Shown: in pieces, positions 31,582 to 41,686 of the stretch | Layout: each line of letters starts with the position of its first letter | Numbering within the stretch: the first letter of the stretch is position 1 | Assembly (NCBI RefSeq): GCF_020623625.1 | Contig: NC_060203.1 | Location: 1,426,001 to 1,490,000, forward strand | Source of the DNA: Saccharomycodes ludwigii | Lineage: Eukaryota > Ascomycota > Saccharomycetes > Saccharomycodales > Saccharomycodaceae | Length of the DNA stretch: 64,000 nt | Reading direction: 5' to 3' | Notes under the pieces: model-generated | What the model was told of the DNA's origin: nothing | Databases searched by the model: none | The model's input: the letters and a program-made list of their open reading frames with translations, nothing else | Position numbers and translations under genes: made by a program

Positions 31582-32505
31582 ATGGGTAAAAACAGTAAAG
31601 ATAAACGTGATTTATACTACCGTAAGGCCAAAGAGCAAGGTTATCGTGCTCGTTCAGCCTTTAAATTACTACAACTAAATGAACATTTCCATTTTTTAAA
31701 TAAAGACTTAAATAGAGTTGTAGATCTATGTGCAGCTCCAGGTTCATGGTCCCAAGTTTTGTCAAGAAAATTATTTGAAGATTGTGATACTGTAGATAAG
31801 TGCAATAATAATAAAAAGATTGTTGCAGTTGACTTGCAACCAATGTCACCTATTCCTAACGTTATTACTCTACAGGCAGATATTACACATCCGAAAACAT
31901 TAGCCAAGATAATGAGTCTATTTGGCGGTGAAAAAGCCGACTTTGTATGTAGCGATGGTGCACCTGATGTCACAGGTTTACATGATCTGGACGAATATGT
32001 CCAACAGCAGTTAATTTTAGCCGCCTTGCAATTAACTACCTGCATTTTACGAAAAGGCGGAACTTTTGTCGCCAAGATTTTTAGAGGCCGAGACATTGAC
32101 TTGCTATATTCCCAATTGGGAATGCTTTTTGACAAAGTTTTGTGTTGCAAGCCAAGGAGTAGTAGAGGTACCTCTGTGGAAAGTTTTGTTGTGTGTTTGA
32201 ATTATAATCCACCTGCGGATTGGGAACCTAAATTGGATTTAAATTGTTCAGTTCAAGATTTTTTTCAAAATTTACATAGCGATGCAGCTGCTAGTAAGTG
32301 CTTTACAGATATAAAACCCGATCAAAGATACATCGCAGACTTTATATCGTGCGGTGGGTTGAACAGCTTTGATTCTGATGCCACTTATGATAATATAGAA
32401 GAAAATAGCAAAAGTCTGAATCCAATTCAAATGCCAACTAACCCACCCTATAAAAGGGCGTTGGAGTTGAAAAAACAAGGCAAATTAGGTAAAACGGTTG
32501 TATAG
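31582..32505 (+). CDS. TRM7: tRNA 2'-O-ribose methyltransferase Trm7 (FtsJ family)
   Basis: Encodes 307 residues (yeast 310). FtsJ/RrmJ-type AdoMet fold: [26 protein letters not shown] at the N-terminus contains the first catalytic Lys. [14 protein letters not shown] is the AdoMet-binding motif [12 protein letters not shown] holds the catalytic Asp, and [10 protein letters not shown] holds the second Lys. The C-terminal [17 protein letters not shown] has the catalytic Glu. It methylates positions 32 and 34 in the anticodon loops of tRNA-Phe, -Leu and -Trp, with Trm732 and Trm734. It ends 93 bp from the convergent KRS1. Confidence 0.96.
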   Translation: MGKNSKDKRDLYYRKAKEQGYRARSAFKLLQLNEHFHFLNKDLNRVVDLCAAPGSWSQVLSRKLFEDCDTVDKCNNNKKIVAVDLQPMSPIPNVITLQADITHPKTLAKIMSLFGGEKADFVCSDGAPDVTGLHDLDEYVQQQLILAALQLTTCILRKGGTFVAKIFRGRDIDLLYSQLGMLFDKVLCCKPRSSRGTSVESFVVCLNYNPPADWEPKLDLNCSVQDFFQNLHSDAAASKCFTDIKPDQRYIADFISCGGLNSFDSDATYDNIEENSKSLNPIQMPTNPPYKRALELKKQGKLGKTVV

Positions 32506-32598
32506 CAATATATATATATATATATTTAAAATTATATAATTATCAATAAAACATACATACATACTACAAGTAAAGCATTGGTAATATCAAATCATATT

Positions 32599-34395
32599 TT
32601 ATTTTGCTTCCTCCTTTTCTTCCTCCTTTTCTAATTCATCTCTTAGAACATCTGGTTTCAAAGTTGGGAACAACAAGACTTCTCTAATGGTATTAGAATC
32701 AGTTAAAAACATGGCCAACCTGTCAATACCACAACCCCAACCACCAGTTGGAGGTAAACCGTATTCCAAAGCGTTACAGAAGGTTTCATCAACCAATTGA
32801 GCCTCATCATCACCTTGTGCTTTTTGTCTAGCTTGCTCCTCAAATCTAGCTCTTTGATCAAATGGATCATTCAATTCAGTGTAAGCGTTACAGATTTCCT
32901 TGGTAGCAACAAAAACTTCAAATCTTTCACACAAACCAGGTTGATCTCTGGAATATTTAGCCAACGGAGACATCATCTGAGGATGACCAAAAATAAATGT
33001 TGGATTAATACAAGTATCTTCCAATTCACCAACTAGTTTGTCCAACATACGAGCATTAGTTAATGGTGGTGGACATTCCATTTTGTTATCAATCAAGATT
33101 TTCTTTAAAAATGCACCGGTTTCAGCAGTGTGTAATTGGTCACCAGATGGGAATTTAACGCCAAAACGGACTTCCAATTCTTCAATCATATTGATTCTTT
33201 TCCATGGACGACTAAAGTCTAAAACCAACTCTTTTTCTGGAGCATTTGGATCAGGATGATATTTAATAGCATAAGAACCGGTGATTTCTTTAACCATTTC
33301 AGAAAACATCAATTCAGTCATATCCATCAAGTCATAAACATCAGCATAAGCTTGATAAAATTCACATGTGGTAAATTCAGGGTTGTGAGTCATGTCAATA
33401 CCCTCATTTCTAAATTGTCTACCTATTTCATAAACACGATCCATACCACCAACAACCAACTCTTTCAAAAACAATTCAGGTGCAATTCTCATAAACATAT
33501 CCATGTTCAAATCATTGTGATGGGTGATGAATGGCTTAGCAGTAGCACCACCAGCAATAACATTCATCATTGGGGTTTCAACTTCGATAAATTTACGCTC
33601 ATTCAAGAATTGTCTGATAAAGGTAATGATTTTGCTTCTAGTGATAAATCTACCTCTGGATTCTTTATTCATAATTAAATCTAAATATCTTTTTCTGTAT
33701 CTTAATTCTTGATCTTTAAAACCGAAATGATCAGTTGGCAACATGTGTAAACATGGTGTCAATAAAACAACACGGGAAACAAAAACGGAAATTTCACCTT
33801 CACCACCTTTTTTAGGCTGGGTTCTACCAACATAACCTTCAACACCAATAATATCGCCTCTTTTCAACAAATCATGGTCAGCTTCGTAACGGTTTTCATC
33901 AAAATAATCTTGTAATGGAGACATTACTTGGACTTCCACACCATCACCATGTAAAACGTAAAATTTCAATTTAGAACCAGATTCTCTCTTGTTGTGAATT
34001 CTACCGGCAATAGAAACCTTTTCGTTTGGTAATGTTTCACCACGTTTCAAATATTTGTATTTTTCCAAAAATTCTGGTAAACCTATGGAAACATGGAATT
34101 TGTGTGGATATGGGTTTGGTGTTTTGGTAGTTCTCAACTCATTAATTTGACGAGATCTAGCCTCAAAGTATTGGGATGGAGATAAGTCAGCAAAGGCATC
34201 ATTGATTTTCTTTTTAGCAGCTGGTGGGGCAATAGCATTTTTCTTCTTTTCAGCCTTCTTAGCCTCAACTTGTCTTTGTTTGATACGTTTTTTTAATTCT
34301 GATTTGGAAACCATTTCACCGGTAACTTCATCTAGGTGTAATTTAGAAACACCTTCGGTAACAGCTTCAACTTTCTTTTCTTGTTGTCCAGACAT
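32599..34395 (-). CDS. KRS1: Cytosolic lysyl-tRNA synthetase (class II)
   Basis: Encodes 598 residues (yeast 591). A Lys/Ala-rich tRNA-binding N-terminal extension (about 25-70) precedes the OB-fold anticodon-binding domain (about 125-235) with [20 protein letters not shown]. The class II catalytic core has [10 protein letters not shown] (motif 1), [20 protein letters not shown] (motif 2) and [15 protein letters not shown] (motif 3). [14 protein letters not shown] helix and a Glu/Lys-rich end complete the eukaryotic cytosolic type. Codon use is strongly biased to TTG, GGT and AGA, as expected for a highly expressed gene. Confidence 0.97.
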   Translation of the reverse strand: MSGQQEKKVEAVTEGVSKLHLDEVTGEMVSKSELKKRIKQRQVEAKKAEKKKNAIAPPAAKKKINDAFADLSPSQYFEARSRQINELRTTKTPNPYPHKFHVSIGLPEFLEKYKYLKRGETLPNEKVSIAGRIHNKRESGSKLKFYVLHGDGVEVQVMSPLQDYFDENRYEADHDLLKRGDIIGVEGYVGRTQPKKGGEGEISVFVSRVVLLTPCLHMLPTDHFGFKDQELRYRKRYLDLIMNKESRGRFITRSKIITFIRQFLNERKFIEVETPMMNVIAGGATAKPFITHHNDLNMDMFMRIAPELFLKELVVGGMDRVYEIGRQFRNEGIDMTHNPEFTTCEFYQAYADVYDLMDMTELMFSEMVKEITGSYAIKYHPDPNAPEKELVLDFSRPWKRINMIEELEVRFGVKFPSGDQLHTAETGAFLKKILIDNKMECPPPLTNARMLDKLVGELEDTCINPTFIFGHPQMMSPLAKYSRDQPGLCERFEVFVATKEICNAYTELNDPFDQRARFEEQARQKAQGDDEAQLVDETFCNALEYGLPPTGGWGCGIDRLAMFLTDSNTIREVLLFPTLKPDVLRDELEKEEEKEEAK

Positions 34396-35043
34396 TGTAC
34401 AGGAATAGATATTGATTTTTTTTTTTTTTTTCTTTTTTTAATTCAATCTAAGATTTAAATTATTAACACCATTAAATGAATCATTTGTATCCGAAGAAGA
34501 GGAATAAAAAAAAAAAAAGAAAGAAAAATTCATAGAAGATGGAATTATTTTTTTGTGAAAAAATTTGTTGGAAAAAAAAAATTTTTTTTTCTTTTTCTTT
34601 CTTTCTTCTTCTTTCTACTCTTTTAATATATCTAAATTCAGTATTAACAGCGTACTTCTTACTTGTATATGACACATAATTTACAATTTTTCCACTTAGA
34701 TAAATAAATTAAGTTACTGTTGTTACCGAGAAAAGAGTACGAAGTCATTCGGCTTAAAAAAACCCCCGAAAGATTTAATCCATTATATAATGTATATTTC
34801 ATACTGAATAACCGGGTTAATACTGATATGGATATCTAACCACCCTCAACAACAAATTAAAAAAAAAAGGCTCTGTGTCAAATGGTCAAATTTTCACTCT
34901 TTACACTACCCTTTTACTAAAATCTTAATTACTGATGCCGAACCAAAAAAAGAATAAACATTAAAAATCATTATATACACACAAATCCACTCATTTCTAT
35001 ATATTCAATAATATAAAGACTATAGATACTCACCTTCATAAAA
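34396..35043. other. Intergenic region between KRS1 start and first permease end
   Basis: No gene is seen. It has T/A runs near 34415-34440 and 34555-34610 and the near-palindromic TAACCGGGTTA at 34810-34820. The open frames here are low-complexity. Confidence 0.5.
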
Positions 35044-36855
35044 TCAACACCAAAATGCATACGCTCTCGCTAACCAACCTTTATGACGTAATTGTTCCTT
35101 ATATTCAGCTTCTTCTTGTTGCAAAACCTCAACATCATAAATTTTTCTAGAACCATCCAAATCAATCTCGTTGACTGGAATCCAGAGTCTCCAATCCTTT
35201 TTGTAGATCTTGTATCCAAGGTAGAATACTATCCAAATTGGAACAGCCAAATAGTTTTCAAAAAAAACTTCAGCATCACATTTACCATTTTCACCAATTG
35301 GAGCTAGAGCAACCCAAAATTGTGCAATCAAAACTAATATACTGAAAAATGCAGCAAAACATGAACCCCAAATGCCTGTCTTGGTCTTGTAAGCTAGTTC
35401 GTCAATTGATCTGCCATTATATTTCAAAGCCTGTCTAAAACGAACCTGGTTTATGCAAATACCAGCCCAAGTGAAAACTTCAGATAAACCAGCAATCGAA
35501 GATAACCAAGTGAAAACCTGTTCTCTTTGAGGTGATGTTGTAGAGTATGCAATAACACCAATCACAGCACAAACCAAAATACCAAGACTTGGTCTTCCCC
35601 TTCTGTCAATGTATTTCATAAATTTGGGGGCATAACCCAACTCAGCCAATGCATAAAATAATCTTGGGGCAGCATACATAGCCGAATTAGAAACACTTGT
35701 GACACTAATTAAAATAACCGCATTAATAAAATGTGGAACAACCCTGACACCGTGCAAAGATGCAGCCAAAACAAAAGGCGAAGCATGAGTAGCACTGGCA
35801 CCACTAGAACCCATTAGATCTGGAGAATTGTATGGGACTAAAAAGCAGACCAATAATAATGGAACAAAGTAAATCAATAAAACTCTATACATGACCTTTT
35901 TAACATTGCTAGGCATAGAACGTCTTGGATTTGCATGTTCAGCAACATTAAAAGTAGATAATTCAACACCACCATAACTGAAATAAGCAATAACTAAAAC
36001 ATAACAAATACCTTTGAAATGTGTTTCTGCAGTCGGACCTTGGAAGGCACCTGGATCATGCCAATACTTGCCGCCAATATAACCATCTTTTCCACCACCA
36101 CCACAATTGATGACGATTGCAAATATGAAAAACCCAGCAATCAATAGAACTTTACAAATACTAAAAATAAACTCAACTTCACCATACCCTCTGGTACCAA
36201 ACATGTGTACACATATTAGGAAAACATAGAAAATTAAAACCCAGACATCAGGATCCACACTTGTGTTCCAATATTGCATAACTAAAGAAAGGGTAATCAA
36301 TTCTAATGGGAAAACAGTTAACCATTGTAATAAAAATAACCAAACAGTGGCAAATGAGAAACTTTCGTCAATTAAAATGGAGTAACAAGCGTTGAAACCA
36401 CCTGGAACTGTAGGATATGCGACAGCAACTTCTGAAGCTGCATCAATAACAAAATAGACAACCATACCAACTAAACCATAGGCTATAGTCAACCCTGCAG
36501 GGCCACCATAATGAAGAGATTTACCACCAGAGACTAATAAACCGGTACCAACACCAGTACATAAACTCATTGCAGAAGATATTCTAGGGGGTAAACCTTG
36601 ATCCAGCTTACTTTTTGATACTTGATGTTCTTGTCCACTTGGTGTTATTTCAATTTCATAGCTTTCTGGCAAGTCTTCTCTTTTTCTAAACGAGTCTATA
36701 AACCTATGGGCTATATTTCTTTTACCTATATGCTTTTCATTATCATATATGTTGTTATTTTCATCATTTTCAAATGCTGTTTGGATGATATCAATGCTAC
36801 TTGACTCTGGTTGGGATTTTTCGCCCGATAGAGCTGCTTTAATATTTTCACTCAT
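35044..36855 (-). CDS. Amino acid permease, BAP2/BAP3/TAT1 branch of the yeast AAT family (copy 1)
   Basis: Encodes 603 residues from the ATG at 36855; longer reading to 36894 would need a GTG. A hydrophilic N-terminus (about 1-80) contains an ELP-like basic/acidic regulatory region. About 12 membrane segments follow. Recognisable blocks are GTGLLVSGGKSLHYGGPAG, AVAYPTVPGGFNACYS, YGEVEFIFSICKVLLIAGF, GGKYWHDPGAFQG, SSGASATHASPFVLAAS, the GKCDAEVFFENYLAVPIWI stretch and the typical C-terminal -AFWC tail. The best match by memory is Bap2/Bap3/Tat1, which import branched-chain and aromatic amino acids. BAP3 lies at the corresponding place on S. cerevisiae chromosome IV. Its substrates cannot be told from sequence. 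Confidence 0.85.
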   Translation of the reverse strand: MSENIKAALSGEKSQPESSSIDIIQTAFENDENNNIYDNEKHIGKRNIAHRFIDSFRKREDLPESYEIEITPSGQEHQVSKSKLDQGLPPRISSAMSLCTGVGTGLLVSGGKSLHYGGPAGLTIAYGLVGMVVYFVIDAASEVAVAYPTVPGGFNACYSILIDESFSFATVWLFLLQWLTVFPLELITLSLVMQYWNTSVDPDVWVLIFYVFLICVHMFGTRGYGEVEFIFSICKVLLIAGFFIFAIVINCGGGGKDGYIGGKYWHDPGAFQGPTAETHFKGICYVLVIAYFSYGGVELSTFNVAEHANPRRSMPSNVKKVMYRVLLIYFVPLLLVCFLVPYNSPDLMGSSGASATHASPFVLAASLHGVRVVPHFINAVILISVTSVSNSAMYAAPRLFYALAELGYAPKFMKYIDRRGRPSLGILVCAVIGVIAYSTTSPQREQVFTWLSSIAGLSEVFTWAGICINQVRFRQALKYNGRSIDELAYKTKTGIWGSCFAAFFSILVLIAQFWVALAPIGENGKCDAEVFFENYLAVPIWIVFYLGYKIYKKDWRLWIPVNEIDLDGSRKIYDVEVLQQEEAEYKEQLRHKGWLARAYAFWC

Positions 36856-38295
36856 TGGGAATATATATATATATGTGTGTTTATATTGTTTCACTTAGTT
36901 GTAATGAGGGAAACCTCTATGGTATATATAATCAGATTCAAGATATATATATATCCGAACATGGGATGGGGTGAAAAAGGAAAGAACAAGAAAACGAAAA
37001 AATCAATTATAAACTACTTCCCCATCCTTTTTATATATAATTTTAAAAATTTTTTTTCCCATTATGTATTAGAAGTATAAAAAAGAAGGAATGAAAAAAA
37101 TATATATATATATGTAAATAATATTCATTCCCTTGGTTTCCTTTAATTGATATAAGTCTGGTTGAAATAAAAAGAAAAGCCTAGCGCAAATAATTAATAT
37201 TGTGATATTACTATTAGACAATAGAACAGGTGCGGACATGGTATTTAATTATCATACAGATCTTATCTATAATGATAAAGTTATTGATGATAGCTGGAAA
37301 GAAATTTAAATGATATTAAAAATTCACTGCTATCAGCTTTTAATTAATTTTTGTAATGTGATAATTATAAATAATACCGATAGGCAAAGTGAAAAAAAAA
37401 ATAACTAAATTGTAGCATTGAACAATAATAACTTTGGTGACATTATGTGAGAATTGTCATAAAGTATTGTAATTTATTATAAATAAATTACGGCGACTTT
37501 GAAATGAAAAAAAAAAAAAAAAAATCCAAGGCTACAAAACTGACATCAACGCGGGATTTTTTTAATTTTTTTTAATTTTTTTTTAGAGCCTTTTACCCTT
37601 ATAAAAAGTTGAATAATACCGTGGAAAGACGACTTGCAAAAGGCATCATAAATTCAATCCTTTTTTTTTTCTTTTTTTTCCTTAAACGGCACTTCAATTT
37701 TTTAACCCTTTTTATAACAATTTAAAGCAAAAAAAAAGTTATAACAATTATAATCAAATTAAATATTAATTCTATACACAGAAAAATAATATTTATATCT
37801 TGTACAAGCCTACTTTGAGAAATAAGTATTTGCTCACCACCTTTATAAAAAGGCACTATTAATTATAAAATATATATATATTTTTTTTTTTTAAATCAAG
37901 AACCATGTAAAATAATTCACAATTATTGATGCCTTTATATTGGATCTCTTTTTATTTTTCGGATAAATTCGGTTATTTATTATCCCGAGTTTTTATAATG
38001 GCCAATATATAAATATAAATACATAAATCCACTAATTATCTACAGCATACTTACCATCGATAATATTCCTGATAAGTATGGTCTCAGTCTTATCAGTGTC
38101 TTAAGATAATAATACAACTTTTCCATTTTCAGAGAAACAAAATATAAAATATTGTCTTCATACATTCCCAATATTCTTATAAATCGGTATCATTCAAGTT
38201 ACCAAGCGCTGACAAACAAAATATTTAAATGGACAAAAGTTTTCTTTTTTTTTTTTACCAACTCTTTGCTTATATACGTTATATATTATCTATGA
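36856..38295. other. 1.4-kb region upstream of permease copy 1
   Basis: No gene is seen. CGGC-containing motifs ACGGCGAC (37488-37495) and ACGGCACTT (37685-37693) resemble those upstream of permease copy 2. GATAA-type sites occur at 37262-37267 (reverse), 37274-37278, 38059-38063, 38071-38076 and 38089-38094 (reverse). This fits a long, nutrient-regulated permease promoter. Confidence 0.5.
38069..38096. promoter_or_regulatory. Inverted GATAAG pair
   Basis: CTGATAAG and CTTATCAG form a perfect 8-bp inverted repeat around a 12-nt spacer. Yeast GATA factors (Gln3, Gat1, Dal80, Gzf3) bind paired GATAAG sites at nitrogen-regulated genes. It lies 200 bp past the end of the BUL-type gene and about 1.2 kb upstream of permease copy 1, so it may instead be a 3' hairpin of the BUL-type mRNA. 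Confidence 0.35.
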
Positions 38296-39285
38296 CTAAA
38301 TATTTTTAAAACTTATTGGAATATTTATATAGCTTTTATTATTGTCATCAGTACAATAAAATTCTACCTCCACTCTAATACAGTAAAACCTGGCACACAG
38401 ACAGCTTTGAAAGTCCGGCACTATATTATATTTCAAATTTTGCTTTATTGAAAACTGAATTTCCAGTTCATTATTGTAGGTTCGTGACTGTTGTTTGGTC
38501 CATGGTTTTCGTACAATTGTGTTATAATTATCAATTTGAAAAAAATTATCTAGTACTTTAACATCAATCTTACTTTCACTTATGTTTTGCAAATCTCTTT
38601 TTAAGTTCTTCGGAATGAAATCATTAAATGATATTGTTTGTTGGTCATTCGAAGATGGTTTGTATAAAGATTGAATTTTTCCCATATTAGAATTAAACTT
38701 GTCGTTACACTCTTTGATTCTATTTAATATTTTCTCACATCTTTTTTCAAAACCAGCTCCAGTAATCTCATTTGACAGTAGCAACAATGCACTTAATGAA
38801 ATTGGAATTATCTTCATGGAACTATAATTAACACATACCAATTTTAATTTAATTGATTTAATTTTTGGGGGCTGATGCTCATCACAATTATTTGATTCCA
38901 AACATTTCAAGTTGATTTTTAACGTCTTTATAATATTAAATGGTGTATTACTGGTATTTTGAAACACTTTCCCTAATTTATTTTTATCAAATTCTGATCT
39001 AGCATTTCTTAATATGGAAGGTAATTGTGCTGGCAAAATAAAATTTTTTTCTGGATGCTCGCTTGAAATAATAATAATACCAGAGAAGATGACATTTTTA
39101 TTTTTTTGAATGTAGCTTGATGGGAATAATAAGTTTGAAACAAACTTGTTCGAAATTAAAGTACTCATATGATTTAAGGAATAAGCAAGTGAATTTTCTA
39201 GCAAGCTACTTTTTCTAAAACTTTTTTTATTATGGCTGCTGGTCTCTTTATATAGTTGACTTAGTTTAGTACTATCTTTCTTAGC

Positions 39286-39317
<32 letters not shown>

Positions 39318-40641
39318 TTGCATTAACACCGTTGAAATGCGTTCCATGCTCATTATCATCATAAATAATATCATCCATTGTAAATTCTTTACTATTGTTA
39401 ATCATATTAAACAAAATATCCAATTTGTGGAAGCCATTGTTCAAACTGGACACCTTATATTCAAAATCCGTACTACCACAGTCACATGTATTATTAACAT
39501 CAGGTGAAGACGGGATGTATCTTAGTTGATAGTTAACAATTTTATACAGACATAATTGGTCATTACCATTGTTGGCAGTAGTAATAGTATTTAATCCAAC
39601 TAATCTTGCATCAACGCTGTAGTGAATAGAAGTACTACTGGGTGCCAAATCCATGGTTAGTAAAGGAGATCCTTTGTAACCCAAGTGACCAACACCAAAC
39701 ATAGGATTAATTTCTAAACCAGCATATTTTTTTGAATTCCAAATGTAATGGTCCAGCCCAAAACTAGATGGCAGTTGTAGGTGACTGTTAATTTCATGTT
39801 TACAACAATCATCCAATAATTTCTCAGGAAATTTAAAAATGAAATATTTTTTGTATTTAACACCAGGCTCTAGACACCTGTTATTATTTAATCCTAAGAT
39901 ACTGCCATCTGATTCAAGTGCATGGCATTTATATTTATAACCAGAAGCCAATATGATATTGGTCTCAGACCAGCTTGCACTCATATCGACCATACGCAAA
40001 AATCTTTTAATGGATCTTTTGGCATTTCCCCTGTCTAATACAGAAACATAGCCTTCTAAAGTCAAATAAAACATTTCAAAATTAAGCGGAGTGTTTGACT
40101 TATTCTCCACAATGACATATCCACTAACTATTTCATTAGACGTATATATTTTAAACAAACTTTCTTGTTCCAACGTACTACATGGAGTACTATCACAATT
40201 TGCATTATCCACATTGCTCTTTTGTGGTAATTTGGTTATATATATTTTAATGTCAACTGGTGCAGATATTTGAGGCAAAGAATAAATTTTTCCAATATTC
40301 AGTTCCATTTCTTCCATTATAGCAGACCTAGTATTCTCACCGTTTACAGTAGTTGTTCTAGTTGTGGTATTAGTGTTACTATTTGCGATGTTATTGTTAT
40401 AGTGGTGCGCATTTCCTGAGAATAGCGAAGAGGCAGTACTCTCACAATAGCTTGGTAAGCTATACAAATGTGTATCGGAACTTCTTCTACTGGGGATATG
40501 CCCATGCAATTGATCATAAAGCTGGTAAGATGGTAAAATATCAACCATGACCGTATTAGTATCATCTTGATTCTCTTCATTGTCACTGGTGTCGGATGTT
40601 TTATCAATAATAATATCTGGTTTAGTTTGCATCTTTGTCAT
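38296..40641 (-). CDS. Bul1/Bul2-type arrestin-related adaptor of Rsp5 ubiquitin ligase
   Basis: Encodes 781 residues; yeast Bul1 and Bul2 are longer (about 976 and 920). The N-terminus is disordered with two LPSY motifs (about 36-39 and 62-65), in place of the PPxY motif of Bul1. The Bul N-terminal domain covers about 125-360, with MFYLTLEGYVSVLDR, KRFLRMVDMSASWSE, LGLNNNRCLEPGVKYKKYF and PSSFGLDHYIW. The Bul C-terminal domain covers the rest, with an Asn run near residue 445. In yeast, Bul proteins link Rsp5 to plasma-membrane permeases and drive their endocytosis. The gene sits between two amino acid permease genes on the same strand. TGACTCA sites lie upstream. Confidence 0.8.
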
Positions 40642-41007
40642 TAATAATGTGCTTACTTGCTCTGTTAATTGTTTAAGTATGGGGATAATAAAGAACTAAA
40701 TTTGATTGAAAAAAAAAAAAAAAAAAAAGGAAAAAGAAAAAAGAGAGAGAGGGAAAAAAAAAAATCAATAATAATTAAATAAAATAACAAGCATTTATAT
40801 ATTTAAGAAAGCGTGTTCTAGAAGGACTGTTGGGAGATAAGATCTCCGATAACCGTTACTACAACAATCGTTACTAAAAAGAACCATTTAGAACCACAGA
40901 GAACAAAACAAAGAAAATATACCCACCTAGGTAACTCAGTTTGAAATGTCAAAATACCACGTCAAACTGTAATTATAGAAACAGACAGATAGAGTCAAAT
41001 TGGTAAA

Positions 41008-41014
41008 TGACTCA
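41008..41014. promoter_or_regulatory. TGACTCA, candidate Gcn4 site
   Basis: A perfect Gcn4/AP-1 heptamer 367 bp upstream of the BUL-type start, with a TGACTCT half-match 11 bp before it on the other strand. It would link expression of the permease adaptor to amino acid supply. Confidence 0.45.
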
Positions 41015-41526
41015 TACATGAAATGTGCGAAAAAAAAAAAATATAAACAATAATAACTTTTTGTAATGAGCAAAAAAGAAAAAGTACTGCTGCGACGCTA
41101 ATTTTTTTTTTTTTTTTTTTTTAGCATTTCATTTAGATTACATGATAAGAAATGTTCTTTCTGTATGCGGAAATAATCCTTTATATTCTAAATATGGGAA
41201 TAAGGAAGAATTAAAAAAAAGGAAAGAAAAGGGAAGAAACGGGAAGAGGCGGAAAAACATTCTTTAGTACCAAATTATTATTATTAGCCTCATTCTTCTT
41301 TTTTTTTTCCTTTTCTTTTTTAAATATACTTTCATGATTAATAAAACCTGTAGAATGTTTAAGGCAGCAGTGCAACTTTAGGTACATATGAGGGGTTACA
41401 CCTTGCCCTTTACATCCCCACAGATTATTATGAAAATAACAGACTGGCATTGAAATCCATAGGGAAAAAAAAAAAAAAGATTTTTCAAAATAATGGCTAT
41501 GTGCTTCGTAGAGAATGATGTTATAA

Positions 41527-41533
41527 TGACTCA
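41527..41533. promoter_or_regulatory. TGACTCA, second candidate Gcn4 site
   Basis: A perfect heptamer 886 bp upstream of the BUL-type start and 154 bp past the end of permease copy 2. The distance makes its target uncertain. Confidence 0.3.
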
Positions 41534-41686
41534 TCTATAACATGACGAGAATGTTAAATATATGTACAACCGAAAATAATACAACCGTTATAATCATAGG
41601 TAAATGGTAAAATAAATAAGTAATATAATTTCTTCAGTCTCAGTGCCAAACCCAGTGTTCTTGTGGTACCATACATAAAACATTTA

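Larger units (their letters stand above)
40642..41686. other. Region upstream of the BUL-type gene
   Basis: No convincing gene is seen. It holds two perfect TGACTCA sites and one GAGTCA half-match (40992-40997), with A and T runs elsewhere. A 107-codon minus-strand frame at 41211-41534 is Phe/Lys-rich and unsupported. Confidence 0.5.

Noticed and set aside
31641-32150. 169-codon minus-strand frame
   Set aside because: It lies fully opposite TRM7, whose catalytic motifs are intact on the plus strand.
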